From Podarcis raffonei (Eukaryota > Chordata > Lepidosauria > Squamata > Lacertidae), in the NCBI RefSeq assembly GCF_027172205.1, contig NC_070614.1, forward strand, positions 34,276,001 through 34,340,000: a stretch of 64,000 bases of DNA. The letters run 5' to 3'. The notes under the pieces are model-generated. The model did no database searches and was not told the origin of the DNA. It was given only the letters and a program-made list of their open reading frames with translations. How positions within the stretch are numbered: the stretch's first letter is position 1; each line of letters opens with the position of its first letter. Both the position numbers and the translations under genes were made by a program. Of the stretch, positions 37,675-50,500 are shown in pieces.

Positions 37675-40600
37675 GCATTAGCATTGAATCCTTCCTTGCA
37701 TAGAAAAAACTTCATACTGAGAAGGAGGTACATGAGAGCTGTTGTAAGGCAAGCCTTCCTAGAAAAGGAATTCCATCAAATAGACATCCATGTCCCAGAA
37801 AAACACATCTCACAATATTCATATGTCATAGTATAGTATAAGTAATTTTGCAGATAGCAACCACTGCAGTAGGGCGGAACCATCCTCCCAGGACCAGTAT
37901 TACTGTGCCTTATTTGGACAGGCCTGGGTGGTGGTGATGTCAAGACTGTGCAGATGCATAAGAAGCCCTTTACACTGATGTGTCCATTCTGCCTTGAGTT
38001 TGCTTGCACCTTGACCCACCTCAGCACCATCCAGAGATAGTGCAGCAACAACAGTCCAACTACACTCCAACAAAGAATTAACAAAGGAAACCATTTACTT
38101 AATTTTGAAAAATTTTAGTTCTACCTGCTGATGTAATGTACCTGTGAAAGGACTAGTCCCCTATCATGATAAGAGGCAATAGTATCCACTTACCTTACCA
38201 CTTGCTGTAAACCTTGTATCTTAGCCACTGTATTGAGTGATCAGAGCATATGAAACTACATCTTGAAAATGACTATAACTGTCTCTTTTTCCCGTCCTAC
38301 TTTTTCTTTTAGCTGGTATATGGTTCAAATCCAGTGATGAATGATAAAACTCCAGGGCTTGATTTTTACCAGATGACCCCTCAGGAAACCCTTCAGTATA
38401 CAGGGATACTCTCTTTGCTTCTTCATTTTAGATGGGTGTGGATTGGGGTTGTAGTCGCAGATACTGACAATGGAGAAAGATGTTTGCGAATTATCATTCC
38501 ACTGTTCTCTCAGAGTGGTGTCTGTTTTGCTTTCATAGAAAGAATCCCCATGTTAATTTCTTTCAATGAAATTGATGAAAACCTAGAAAGAGGAGGTAAA
38601 TTACATAATGAAATCATGAATAGTAAAGCCAACATAGTGGTTTTTTATGGAGAATCAAATGCCATGATGTATTTGAGATGGTTTCCATATCTGTCAAAAC
38701 AAGAATGTGAGACAAGCATACCAAGAGGGAAAGTTTGGATTCTTACAGCCCAGATGGAGCTTACATCAACAGTCCATCAAAGGAATTTTGTTACAGAAAT
38801 AATCCACGGTACACTAGCCTTCAAGATTCACTCCAATGATGTACCAGGATTCCAGTCTTTTATTGAGAGCAGAAATCCTTCCATCCCTAAAGGAGATGGG
38901 TTCATCAGGGACTTCTGGCAGCAGGCCTTTGGTTGCACATTGTCAAAAACGGATGTAGGTAACGTGGATGGATACATTTGCACTACAGAGGAGAAGCTAG
39001 AGAACCTTCCAAAACCTTTCTTTGAAATGAGCATGACGGGCCACAGCTACAACATCTACAATGCTGTCTATGCTGTGGCCCATGCTTTACATGCAATGTC
39101 CTCATCTAGAGTCAAGCACAGTGCAAATCTGGATGGAGCGAGAATGAAACTACAGAATCAAGAGAAATGGCAGGTAGTGGCCTGAACATCTTGACGTGAC
39201 AATGCATAATTTCTTACTGTTATATTTTTACTCCCACAGAAAGGTACTCCTAGAGTATTCTGCCTCAGGTACCAAATTCATTTGACCAAACTTGGGGCCT
39301 TGGGAATTGGTGGGTGTTGTTGTGATAGGTGTCACGCACTGTTTGACCTGACTTGCACCAGCCTGCTAGCTCCAGATTTTGTTCGGCGTTTTATCTGAAA
39401 AATTCATGTAGGCATGGAAGGCAGGTTTTGCACAGGCATCTAGTTGACCACTGTGAGAAGAGGATGCTGGGCTAGATGGGCCACTGGCCTGATCCAGCAG
39501 GCTCTTCTTATGTCTTTATGTCGTTACCTTCTCTCTTGCCACTGTTGCAGTTGTGACTGGTGATTCCTCGCACTTTGTGGATATAATGGGGTGGATTACA
39601 GTGAAATAGATATAAGGTAATGCTCATAGGGAAAGAAGGGTTAATGTTGATTCCTAGAAGGTATAGGGCCTATTCATGGGGCGGAATATGGCTAACCATA
39701 CAGGTGAGATGCAGCTAAAAAAGCAACAGAAATGTTGTGTGGTGAGTTATTTATGCTTGAACAGATTGTGGAGCTCTTTGGGCATACATTTTGAAAGCTA
39801 TATTTTCTAAATTTTTGAGAAGAAAAACTGATTTGAAATATGGGAGGAGGATGTTTTGCTAAAAAATACCATAAAATGATCTGTTTGAGATGTTTTTTTA
39901 TCCTATTATATGAGCAGTGTGTATTCTTATCAGTGTACTTAATAACATAGTGATCCTTACTATTGTCTCTCAGTGATAAAGGGTTAGCAGATATTTCACC
40001 AGTTGCCTCCTGCTCAAAACCCTTCGGGAAAGCATTCTTGCTACCATTAGACATCAGTCTGAAAACCCTACTCCTTTTTATTCCATCCAGCTCCATCACT
40101 ACTTGAGACATGTTTCATTCAACAACAGTGCTGGGGACAAGATCTCCTTTGATAATAATGGGCAGTTACTAGCTGGATTCGATGTCATCAACTGGGTGGT
40201 TTCATCCAACCAATCTTTTCACAGAATAAAAATTGGGAGGATGGATCTGCAAGTTCCTCCAGATGAAGCATTCACCATCAATGAAGAGGCCATAACGTGG
40301 CATTACTGGTTTAACCAGGTAGGATCCAATCAGAGATTTAGGGTGGAAGTGTTTTAGAGAATAGTGTCAGTAACTGTATCTTTTCAAAACTGTCACCAAA
40401 CATATAAGAGCCCAGACTAAAGATTAATGTTAGTATTCTCTCAAAGTACAACCTAGTTCTTTAACGAACAATCATGTTAATGATGCATCTGTTTCCAGTG
40501 TTGCTGTTAGCCTCATTCCTAAGCTTATCATACAAAGCTACCAGGAGGTCTTTAAAGCCTTCCTTCTGTGTGTCTATGATGGAATGGAATTTGTACTTTA

Positions 40601-42826
40601 ATTTGCATGTAAGGTGCGGTGCATATGTGCTTGAAATTCCTTAACATTGCAAAAAGAAGTGGAAAGGCCCACAAAATTTAAAGATTCCAAGCTCATAATT
40701 TTGCTTTCTTTTTTATGGATTAGGCCCAGCCACTTTCTACATGCAGTGAGAGCTGCCATCCTGGTTCTAGCAAGAAAGTGAAAGAAGGGAAACCATTTTG
40801 CTGCTACAATTGCATCCCATGTCCAGAAGGGAAAATATCAGACAAGGAGGGTAAGTAAGTATACCTGATGCTACTGGGTGTTTTCTGTTCTCAGTATTCA
40901 AATTTGATTTGTGTAGGGACACATTTTTACAATCAGGCTACTCCAAGCTTGATGTTTTCCCCTTGTAAATTCCGGTTTAATTTATATGGGATTGATCCAA
41001 TATGGTGAGGAAAATCAGGCTCCAAACTGCTTCACTTGGGTCACAGACTATTTGTTTTCATGGTTTGGTGATGAGTGGATATGTTGTCACTTTCTGTTAC
41101 TCCTCTTTCCACACCCATTATTCGTTAGTGCTTTCATTTGGTTTCTAGTCATTCTCAAAACTATTTCTGGTGTGCTTCTGAATGGAACTAGTGGTGTATT
41201 TTTTTTGTTGGTCCCTCAGATTTACACAGAACCAGAAAACTGCACATGCAAACCACAAAAAAAAATCCTCTACAGTCTATTACAAGGCATGTTAAAATTA
41301 AAAATGTAAGCTGATAATTTAAAGTTGATTTCTTTTCTATTCTGCCTGTGCTCCTATTTCCAGTGTTCCTGAATATATTGCCTATGAGCTCTCATAATTA
41401 TGAAAAACCAGAAATCTCCAGAAACAAACTACAGTTAAATATCTTATTTAATGTGGTATGCTTGTGCAGGTTTCTGGTTTTGTTCAATTCTGAGGGTTGT
41501 TTTTTTTAAAAAAACCAATACAACTATTTGTGCACATGCCCTGTTGGTACTGATTTACCATAAGTAACTTAAGGGATTGGAAAGTTGGGATAAACATAAG
41601 AGGAACACCTACTGGTATGAATAGGAAAACCACAGATGTAGGGGTCAACTTATACAACTGTGAAAGGAACCATTTAGGCATATTATTAAGGTTTTATGTA
41701 AGATCAATACCATAGTCCTTTTCACACATTACTGGTGTGTGAGGTTCTATTTCACACATGAATTCTAAATCATGCTATGATCAACATAGTGGGAGCAAAA
41801 GACAGTGTTACTTTGCAGCTGTGATTATATGTACAGCCCTACAAATATATTTTTTACATTAGACCTCAACACTCAGGTAATGCAGAAAGAAGGCTTATGT
41901 CTTTTCCTGTTTCAGATATGAATGACTGTATTAAATGCACAGATGAGAAGTACCCAAGTAAGAATCAGGATACATGCATTCCCAAGACTGTAACCTTCTT
42001 GTCTTATGAAGAACCTTTGGGGCTCAGTTTAGGCTGCATTGCTCTTTCCTTTTCTTTGATCACAGCCCTGGTGCTGGGGACATTTATGAAGCACCATGGC
42101 ACTCCCATCGTCGTTGCCAACAACAGGGACCTCACCTACACCCTCCTCGTCTCCCTCCTGCTCTGCTTCCTTTCCGCATTGTTGTTCATTGCCAAGCCTC
42201 AGAAGTTGACGTGTCTCCTCCAACAAGCTGTTTTTGGCATCATCTTCTCAGTGGCTGTTTCTTGTGTGTTGGCAAAAACCATCACCGTAGTTCTAGCTTT
42301 CATGGCAACCAAGCCAGGATCGAGAATGAGGAGGTGGGTGGGGAAAAAGCTGGCCACCTGCATTGTTCTTTCCTTTTCCCTTATTCAAACTGGCATTTGT
42401 ACTGTGTGGGTGGTGACCTCTCCCCCATTCCAAGACGTAGACATGCACTCAATGGTTGAAGAAATTGTACTGAAATGTAATGAAGGTTCTGTGACCATGT
42501 TTTACATTGTCCTGGGCTATATGGTCTTCCTGGCAATTGCCAGCTTCACAGTGGCTTTCTTTGCCAGGAAACTACCTGATAGTTTTAATGAAGCCAAGTT
42601 CATCACTTTCAGCATGTTGGTCTTCTGCAGTGTGTGGCTATCCTTTGTGCCAACTTACCTCAGCACAAAGGGGAAATACATGGTTATTGTGGAGATCTTC
42701 TCTATCTTAGCTTCCTGTGCTGGCCTTCTGGGCTGCATCTTTTCCCACAAATGTTACATTATTGTGTTTAAACCTGAGTTGAACAACAGAGAACAGCTCA
42801 TAAGGGTTAAACATGGAAGAATTTAA
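34954..42826 (+). CDS. V2R gene B: type-2 vomeronasal receptor, 6 exons, 878 aa
   Basis: Tandem sister of gene A with the same product length and domain order. Exons: 34954-35171, 37000-37291, 38313-39173, 40091-40318, 40724-40850, 41916-42826. Every splice site is canonical, phases are 2,0,0,0,1, and the frame is open. By eye about 33 residues differ from A: 4 in exon 1, 3 in exon 2, 20 in exon 3, none in exon 4, 1 in exon 5 and 5 in exon 6. B keeps the family consensus at places where A departs from it: D-N-G-E-R in the flytrap lobe and W-Q at the exon 3/4 joint. Intron 2 lacks the LTR-like insert of A but carries an expanded (ATT)n run. Intron 3 is about 650 bp longer than in A and includes a SINE-like fragment. 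The stop overlaps an AATAAA, as in A. Confidence 0.93.
37629..37674. repeat. (ATT)n microsatellite in intron 2 of gene B
   Basis: About 15 ATT units. The same place in gene A (27540-27560) has only a short 'ttattgttgttgttg' run, so the expansion came after the duplication or was lost in A. Confidence 0.85.
39440..39520 (+). repeat. SINE-like fragment in intron 3 of gene B
   Basis: 'gttgaccactgtgagaagag', 'gatgctgggctagatgggcc' and 'ctgatccagcaggctcttct' form the end of the squamate repeat also seen at 2268-2425. Gene A's much shorter intron 3 has none of it. Confidence 0.55.
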
Positions 42827-43164
42827 TAAATCTCTTTCCTTAACTGTAATTTGCAATCTGGACTTATCTTTGTTTGTTCAAGTATTTGTTTTTGTTTTTG
42901 TTGTTACTCAGATATTGTAGTGATGACATGGTGTTTATTATTATGTTGTACACAGCCTTGGTAGTTTATGGTATTGTATGTGGCATGCTTAAATGGTTAT
43001 AATAATAGAAAAATCAATCTTGAGCAGCTAATGTGGAAGTCCTGGGCTGTCCAGATGACAAGACCCCCTCTTGGCCTTGCTGAGGTAATACAAAGGAAAG
43101 CAAAACAATATACTTGGCACCAGTTTGGCTGCAGGAATTGCCAGAAGGAAATGTCTTCCCTCCC

Positions 43165-43278
43165 CCAAATGTAATGTTATTGTGTTGAAGCCTGAGCTGA
43201 ACAGCCAGAAACAGTTTACTAAGTAAAAACATGGAAGAATTTGAATACCCCTGTCTTTTATGATGATTTGAAAGCTGG
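43165..43278 (+). pseudogene. Remnant of a second V2R exon 6 tail behind gene B
   Basis: Counterpart of 32465-32576. It reads roughly KCNVIVLKPELNSQKQFTK and then a stop, i.e. the last about 20 residues of a V2R membrane exon with its early 3' flank. Unlike the copy behind A, its short frame is open. No upstream part of the exon is present. Confidence 0.6.
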
Positions 43279-43290
43279 ATATGTGTGTTT

Positions 43291-44385
43291 GATCTGCAAT
43301 ATATTTGTAAATGTTTTTCCCACATAAAGTTTTTTATACAACTCCCCCTTGCTGAAAACTTGAATTGGAAAATTGAATCAATATTTCCCTACAGGCAGGC
43401 TCAGCACTTGTCGCTAGCAAGTTCTGGATCTGCTTGCAGGTCTCAGTGGCTTTGTGACATCAGCACCCTTTTTGTTGGTCACCTGTGCAGCTGTTTGGGC
43501 ACTGCAAATACTGCAGTTCTGCTTTTGAACAGGAACCAACCTCAGCTCCCATGTAAGTATACTCTTGGCAACTAGGACGGAATAGCATTGCTGATCATTC
43601 AGGAGTGCAAGTGGGAGCCAGTGGTGGGAGAGAGAAATGTCACGTAATACAATTCACACCAAGTAGAAGCATAAGGCACGGAACTGTTTTTGATTGACAA
43701 TCCTGTGCTTTTAATTGTTTCACATTAGTTTATGATGCAACATGTGCATGCTATTGAGCATTTTCATATAAATATAGTTATAGGTAGTAGGGTTTATTGG
43801 GAACCCTGCAAGACAAAAAACCTATGAGCACATTAGTATTGCAGAAGCACAGCAAGAATATTAGGCAATAAAACCTATATCAGAGAACTGAATGGGGCTG
43901 GGATTCCATGTGGACATATTGGGCTGCTTTAGTGCTAGCGAATAATGCAATACCTATAGGAAGATATGTGCAGTCAGTCCCTGTTTACCTCTCTCACCCC
44001 CCCCCCAACATCAGCACTGTGATATACGTCAAAGTGTGCTCAACTGGGAGAGGGGATTTTACCCTCCCTTTCCAATAATTTAAAAAGAGGTGGTTTGCTC
44101 CCTTCCCTTCTTTGTAGGGACAGGAGGGGACAGGGAGACATAAGCAAGTAATTGCTGTGATATGTGGTGATGTACCAACAGTGGGTGGGGAATGAGTTCA
44201 TGTCTCTTTGCACAGACTACAACACTCAATGTTGTTTTTTCAAGTAGGCCTGCATTGTCATCAAGCTTCTGTAATTTGTTTTATTGTTCCAGATTGCAGC
44301 CTAATATTTCTGGCGTCCCCCTTCTTTGTTATTCATTCCAAACATAATCATCAATTTCTTCCAAGCTAATCATGAGTGAAAACTT
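43291..44385. other. Intergenic spacer between genes B and C
   Basis: No gene was recognised. The A/B homology ends near 43330. Short open frames up to about 100 codons have no motif. Confidence 0.45.
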
Positions 44386-44470
44386 TTGTTCAGCTGTGAA
44401 AAACATGTTTTCTTCAGCATTCCATAGGGAATCCTCATATCTGAATGTCTGATTTCCTTCTTCTTCAGTT
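44386..44470 (+). promoter_or_regulatory. Conserved block upstream of V2R gene C
   Basis: TTGTTCAGCTGTGAAAAACATG, then TTTTCTTCAGCATTCCATAG and GGAATCC, starting 373 bp before the ATG of gene C. It is clearly related to the blocks before A and B although C is a more distant paralogue. Confidence 0.45.
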
Positions 44471-44758
44471 ATCGGAAGCATTGCAATATTAATCTCTGGT
44501 GGAGTTTCAGTGGCCACGAGTAAAATAAACCTCAATGATTAAGAAGAATGTTATAAATATGCCTGGTACTATTTAGAGATAAGAGTAGGAACTGGAATAA
44601 GGCCAGGATCTAAAGGTTTATTCTCTGATACTTTTGCATTACATGATTCAAGATTTAGATCTGTGAACAAACTACCATTAGAGGAATCTCTAAGCATAGA
44701 CACTCTGAGTTTAGAAAATCTGCATGTAGAGGGGGAAGTTGCCCTTCTACTGAAGAAG

Positions 44759-47546
44759 ATGGTTGTTTTAGTGGTCTTGTTCATAGTATTCTTTTCTCAG
44801 ATGCTATGCAAAGCTCATACTGTGAAATGTAAGGTTCGTGATCCACATTATCCACAACACATGTACCATCAGCCAGGAGACTTTATCATTGGTGGCATTG
44901 CAACTTATGGTGTTTTCATGAATGATTTATTATCTTTCACTGAAGATCCCCCACCAGGACTGCTTGATAGCTTTGTGTAAGGACGGGAAAATTTGCTTAT
45001 ATTTTTATCCTTGTGTTTTGTACCTGGCAAGACAAACTCTAACAGTTTATTCTGAAAACAATGGGCAATGATGATTTATTATCCACCCTTCCCCATAAGG
45101 TCCCAGGGCAGGTCACAATAATCCAAAAACACATTCTTAAAAACAACTAAAACAGATCATGATCATGAGTGAAAGTAGAAGGAAATAAACACTTATTTTC
45201 TGCACAGGAGAAAGTCAGGGTGAAATGTATTTAAGCCTTTATATTTTATTTCACTTCTACATTTTCTTTCTCCTCATTTCAGTTATTTCTTCTACTGATT
45301 CTGTGTTGCTCAGAGGTTGTCTGTGGTTTCTCTTAAGGCTCTGAATTCTTGCAACATTTGTTTCTTTGTACATAGGACGTGCATTTTAACATTATGGGAA
45401 TCATTCCAACCACAAGTTTCACAACCACCTTCATATATTCCTGATTCTTGGTCTTAAAACATATCCTCTTTTGCTGGCTATATTACATTTCCTTTTCTGG
45501 TATAATTCTGTTTCCCCAAAAATGTCTTCGTAAGAAAGTAGGTGATAGAGACATATAATGTAAAATGAGAATTTGGAATACATGTATGTGTGTATTAATA
45601 TTTGAATGTTCCTGGCTCCTATTAGTAAACTCAAATTTATATTCTCACTCATATTAGCATACATTCCCTACGTACCAATCAGTTGTGTTCTTAAGCTGAG
45701 CTCTGAAAATGTTAGGCTGTGTCTCTGCTGAGTTCAGCCTTGTAGCCATTTGAAGGATACTCGTCAGCTCTCTGAGTTGAAGAACCTTCATTCTTCAAGT
45801 GACACTGGAAAACAGATGAGCTTAATTTCTCCAGATAAATACAGCATATGCCTTAGTCTGTGCCTGGTTCATTTTGCATAGGCACCACAAGCACACCCAT
45901 CAATTTGGACTGTTAGCAGCTGCAGTAAGAATAAATCACCAGAACATAAAACAATGTCCTGTTGATTGTTAAATTGTTTTTATTTTATTTTATTTTAATA
46001 TCGTTATTATATCATTCCCACTCTGAGATTGCTCTTGGTAATGAAGGGGGGGATGCAAATGGAACTTCAAACGCTATGTCTATCTGTGGCACAGCCTCAT
46101 AAATAACTTTGTCCTAGGTAAAACCATCCCCTCTGGAGGCAGAACCTATAAGTTCCCTCTCATGGATCCTTGTTCAGGTGGATAGGTATAAAAGGTCTCC
46201 ATTGCTAATCTTTAACTACTAGCTGCCGGGAATAGAAGTTCTATGATGAATAATATAATGAAGAAGGTGCAGGACACAGTGGAATTAGCTTTATTTTTTG
46301 ATGCAGAATGCAACTATTTTTATAGTGTAGTGACAAAGAATTACCAGCACATCTTGGCCTTGGCGTATGCAGTAAAGGAGATAAATGAAAACCCTCAGAT
46401 ACTACCGAATGTCACTTTGGGCTTCCACATCTATGACAGCTATTTCAATTCCAAGAAGACCTATCATGCCACAATGCTACTTATGTCCACACCAGAGAGG
46501 TTTGTTCCCAACTACATATGTGGCATCCAAAGTAATCTAACAGCAGTGATCGGGGGACTGGACTACCGAATTTCTGGTCTTGTGGCAGATATCTTGCATA
46601 TATATAAGGTTCCACAGGTAGGGATTATGTGCCTATATGGATGTGCAGATGATGGGATTTAATCCTTTTAAATGCCCCTCAGATCCTTGAATTTCAAATA
46701 ATATGATGGGTGAGATACATAAGCCTTATAGCATGTCTACAAAAAAGTAACATTTATGTCTTTATTGATGTTCAAATAATTTTTATCCATTTATCTCCCT
46801 TTTATGAATGGGAGCTTATTCCATAAGGCCAATGGTATCCTAACACAATTAAAATAATGGTAAAGACCCAAACCATTCTTCTTCTTCTTCTTCTTTATTG
46901 AATTTATATACTGCCCTATACCCAGGGGTCTCATATAAAACATATTTTAAAAGTTCAGATTAAAATATCAGTACAATCAAACATATGTAGTTGTGTGTGT
47001 GTTTATTGTGTGTGTCTGCATGCATACACATGGATGCACATATATGTTTATTTTATTTGTGGCTTAGGTCATTGTAACTATAACAGATTTCCTGGGTTAT
47101 ATCCAACACTAGTCATAGTCAGAGCAAAGTAACTGAAATCAATGGTTTTAAGCTGATTTCAACATGGCTTATCAATGGTTATCACACCTTCTCCATTTTA
47201 AATTTACTATTATTCTTTTAGAAAATATAGAAAATAATATATCATAGAAAATGAATCAAATGCTTTAACTGGTGCATAATTTAGTTACTGCATAAGTAAC
47301 TAAGTGTAAAGCTATGTGATTGAAAAAGCAGAGTCTCTGTGCAATGTCAATATTAATATCCCATTCAGTGTTTGAAGCCTTTAACATTCTTAATCTATGG
47401 GCATAAAACACTGAAAGAATAGGAAGGTGGGCTTTAAGACTTATATAGCCATAGCACTTAATATAGACATTCATTGTACAAGTAAATCACAATGTATGTC
47501 TGACTTTAGCTCAATCACCTTTAGGCACTTGGACCATAGACAGACA

Positions 47547-47582
<36 letters not shown>

Positions 47583-50500
47583 TAAAAAGGGAGTAGAAAG
47601 GGGCTGGGGTTCTGGGGAAAATGACTTTTGCATTGCCACTTGCCACAGACCCCAATGTGTTTTAACTATGCACATTTTTGGCTTTATAAGCATGACCCAT
47701 TATGTAACCCGCGTGTAAGATAAATAAAATAAAATAAAATAAAGGTACATAAGGAGAGTCTTGCTAGATCAGACCATGGACCTCTCTCTCACACAGAAGA
47801 GCACAAGCATGACTGCAATATCTTGTGTTATAGGAGATCTAGTATACCTGGAAGAAGTATTTCTTTACTGATCTTCTAATTCAAAACGTAATGTGAGAAG
47901 CCATTTGAATATCCTCTCTTCTGAGTTTACACCACACATCATCAAACAACGAAGGAAGCTCTAGATATGACCCAAACTGAAATTTGGTTCATTTTAAAGT
48001 GTACATCGTTACACCCATACACATCTAATCTTTCTTGAAAATGTTTTGCCTCTGACTGCTAAGGTCAAATATTTGTGACAGAGAGGAAGTTTGGAGAGAA
48101 ACAGTCCCCACTGATGTTTCTACCCCCAATATAAACCAACTTGACAACCTTAGCATAAAAATGAAGCATCCCATCTTTAACATATTGTAATAATATTCCC
48201 ATGTCTGTTGCAAACAGTGTATCTTAATGCATTTTGTAATCTGAGTTCTTCAATATACTGTTTAAACGTGACTACTAGTGTTACTCTTCTCAAATTTCCC
48301 CTTAGCTTCTCTATGGCTCTGCTCCAGAGATGGAAGATAAAACCACAGGAGCTTCCTTCTACAAAATGACCCCTGAGGAAACCCTTCAGTACACAGGGAT
48401 TCTTTCTTTATTACTGCATTTCAGGTGGACATGGATTGTAATCGCTGCAATGGATAATGATAATGGAGAAAGGTTTCTGCAAATTGCAGTTCCACTGTTT
48501 TCCCAGAATGGTATATGTTTTGCCTCCATTGAAAGAGTTCCTATGAAAATTGCACTCACTGAACTTAATGACCTGCTAACATGGGGAGCAAAAATACGTG
48601 ACAAACTCATGGATAGTAAAACCAATGTAGTAGTGTTCTATGGAGACTGTAACTCCATGGTATATTTAAGATGGCTCCCATATTTATCGGAACAGAAAAA
48701 TGCAACAAATTTACTAAGTGGTAAAGTATGGATTATGACAGCCCAGATGGAACTCACATCATTTCTCTATCAAAGAGACTGGGACACAGGAATAATCCAT
48801 GGTTCTCTCGCCTTCACAATTCACAGCAGTGAACTACCAGAATTCAAGCCATATATTGAGAGCAAAAATCCTTCTAGCACAGAAGGTGATGGTTTTATCA
48901 GGGACTTCTGGCAGCAGGCCTTTGCCTGTGTATTCCCAAACACTGAGGCAGATGGGAATATTTGCACAGGGGAAGAGAATATTGACAGTCTTCCGGCACC
49001 ATTTTTTGAAACAAGCATAACTGGCCACAGCTACAACATCTACAATGCTGTCCATGCTGTGGCCCATGCTTTACATGCCATGACCTCATACAGAGTCAAA
49101 TACAGCAAAAGAGCACAGGAGGGACGACTGAAGCCTCAGAAACAACAGGTGTGGCAGGTACTGTCCTCCTGAATATGCTCCTATGGCAATGTATAATATT
49201 TTAGATATTGAAATAGGGCCTACCCAGTATAGTAATTTATCTCCCAAACTTTTCTTGTGCACACATTTACTTTCTCCCTCATCTCCAAACACTCAAGAAA
49301 CTCCTCTCTTTTCACCCCTCACCTGATTCCCTTGTTGAAACTCTGTCCTCCAGCCACTCCCCATACTGCCCCTACCCCATACTTTCCTTCAGTCTTTTAA
49401 TGTATTAGTTCAGGGGTCAGCAAACTTTTTCAGCAGGGGGCCAGTCCACTGTCCCTCAGACCTTGTAGGGGGCTGAACTATACTTTTTCGGGGGGGATGA
49501 ACAGATTCCTATGACCCAGAGATGCATTTTAAATAAAAGCACACATTTGACTCATGTAAAAACATGCTGAATCCCAGACCATCCGTGGGCTGGATTGAGA
49601 AGGCGATTGGGCCGGATCCGGCCCCTGGGCTTTAGTTTGCCTACCCATGTATTAGTTGAATGTAAAAAGACTTTTGCATGGCTGGCATGTTGCCTAATGT
49701 ACAAAGTTACCCTGCCCACTTTTGACTCTCACCCTGCCTGCTTTGTCCTTAGTCTCACTCACCACTGGCTTGCGGCCCTAGTAAAGTTGCCCATGAGACT
49801 GAAAATGCTTACCTATTCCTGCTGTATAGTATGGTGGGGGGTTTTTTAGTTAGCTTCTCTGATTGCATGTCGACATATCTGAGTTATTAGCAGCCGACTG
49901 TTGATGTCATCTGTGGGTTATAAGTCAAATCAGAACCCTTCCTTGAGACCCGTGGATTGTAAATAACAATCTGTAGCTGGGATGGCAGCCGCCCTTTCTT
50001 TAGTTCCCATTCCTCTTCCTGCCTTTGGACCTACCGTTTCAGCCAACAACTTTAAAATCTTTCTGGGTTCTTCTTCCCAGTGCATTCTCTTTAGTTAACA
50101 TGCTGAGAAATCAAATCCTAAATTTAAGCTCACTGGTTATGTCATCAATCATCCCCTATTCAAAACTGTTCAGGAAACCTTTAGTCTGCTGCCGTTAGAC
50201 CTTCGTCTGAAAATCCCAAACTCTTTCCTTTTCCATCTAGCTCCATCATTTTTTGAGACGTGTTTCATTTAACAACAGTGCTGGTGACAAAATTGCTTTT
50301 GATCATAATGGGCAGTTACTAGCTGGATTTGATTTTATCAACTGGATTGTTTCCTCAAACCAAACCTTTCACAGGGTGCAAGTGGGAAGTGTGGATCCAG
50401 AGGCTGTTCCAGACAAAGCCTTCACCATCAATGAAGATGCCATAACCTGGAACAACTGGTTTAACCAAGTATGATCCATTTTGGGGGGCAGTTTTGGGAA

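Noticed and set aside
44663-44758. Upstream in-frame ATG of gene C adding 32 residues
   Set aside because: The added residues are not hydrophobic, would bury the signal peptide and have no counterpart in A, B or D.
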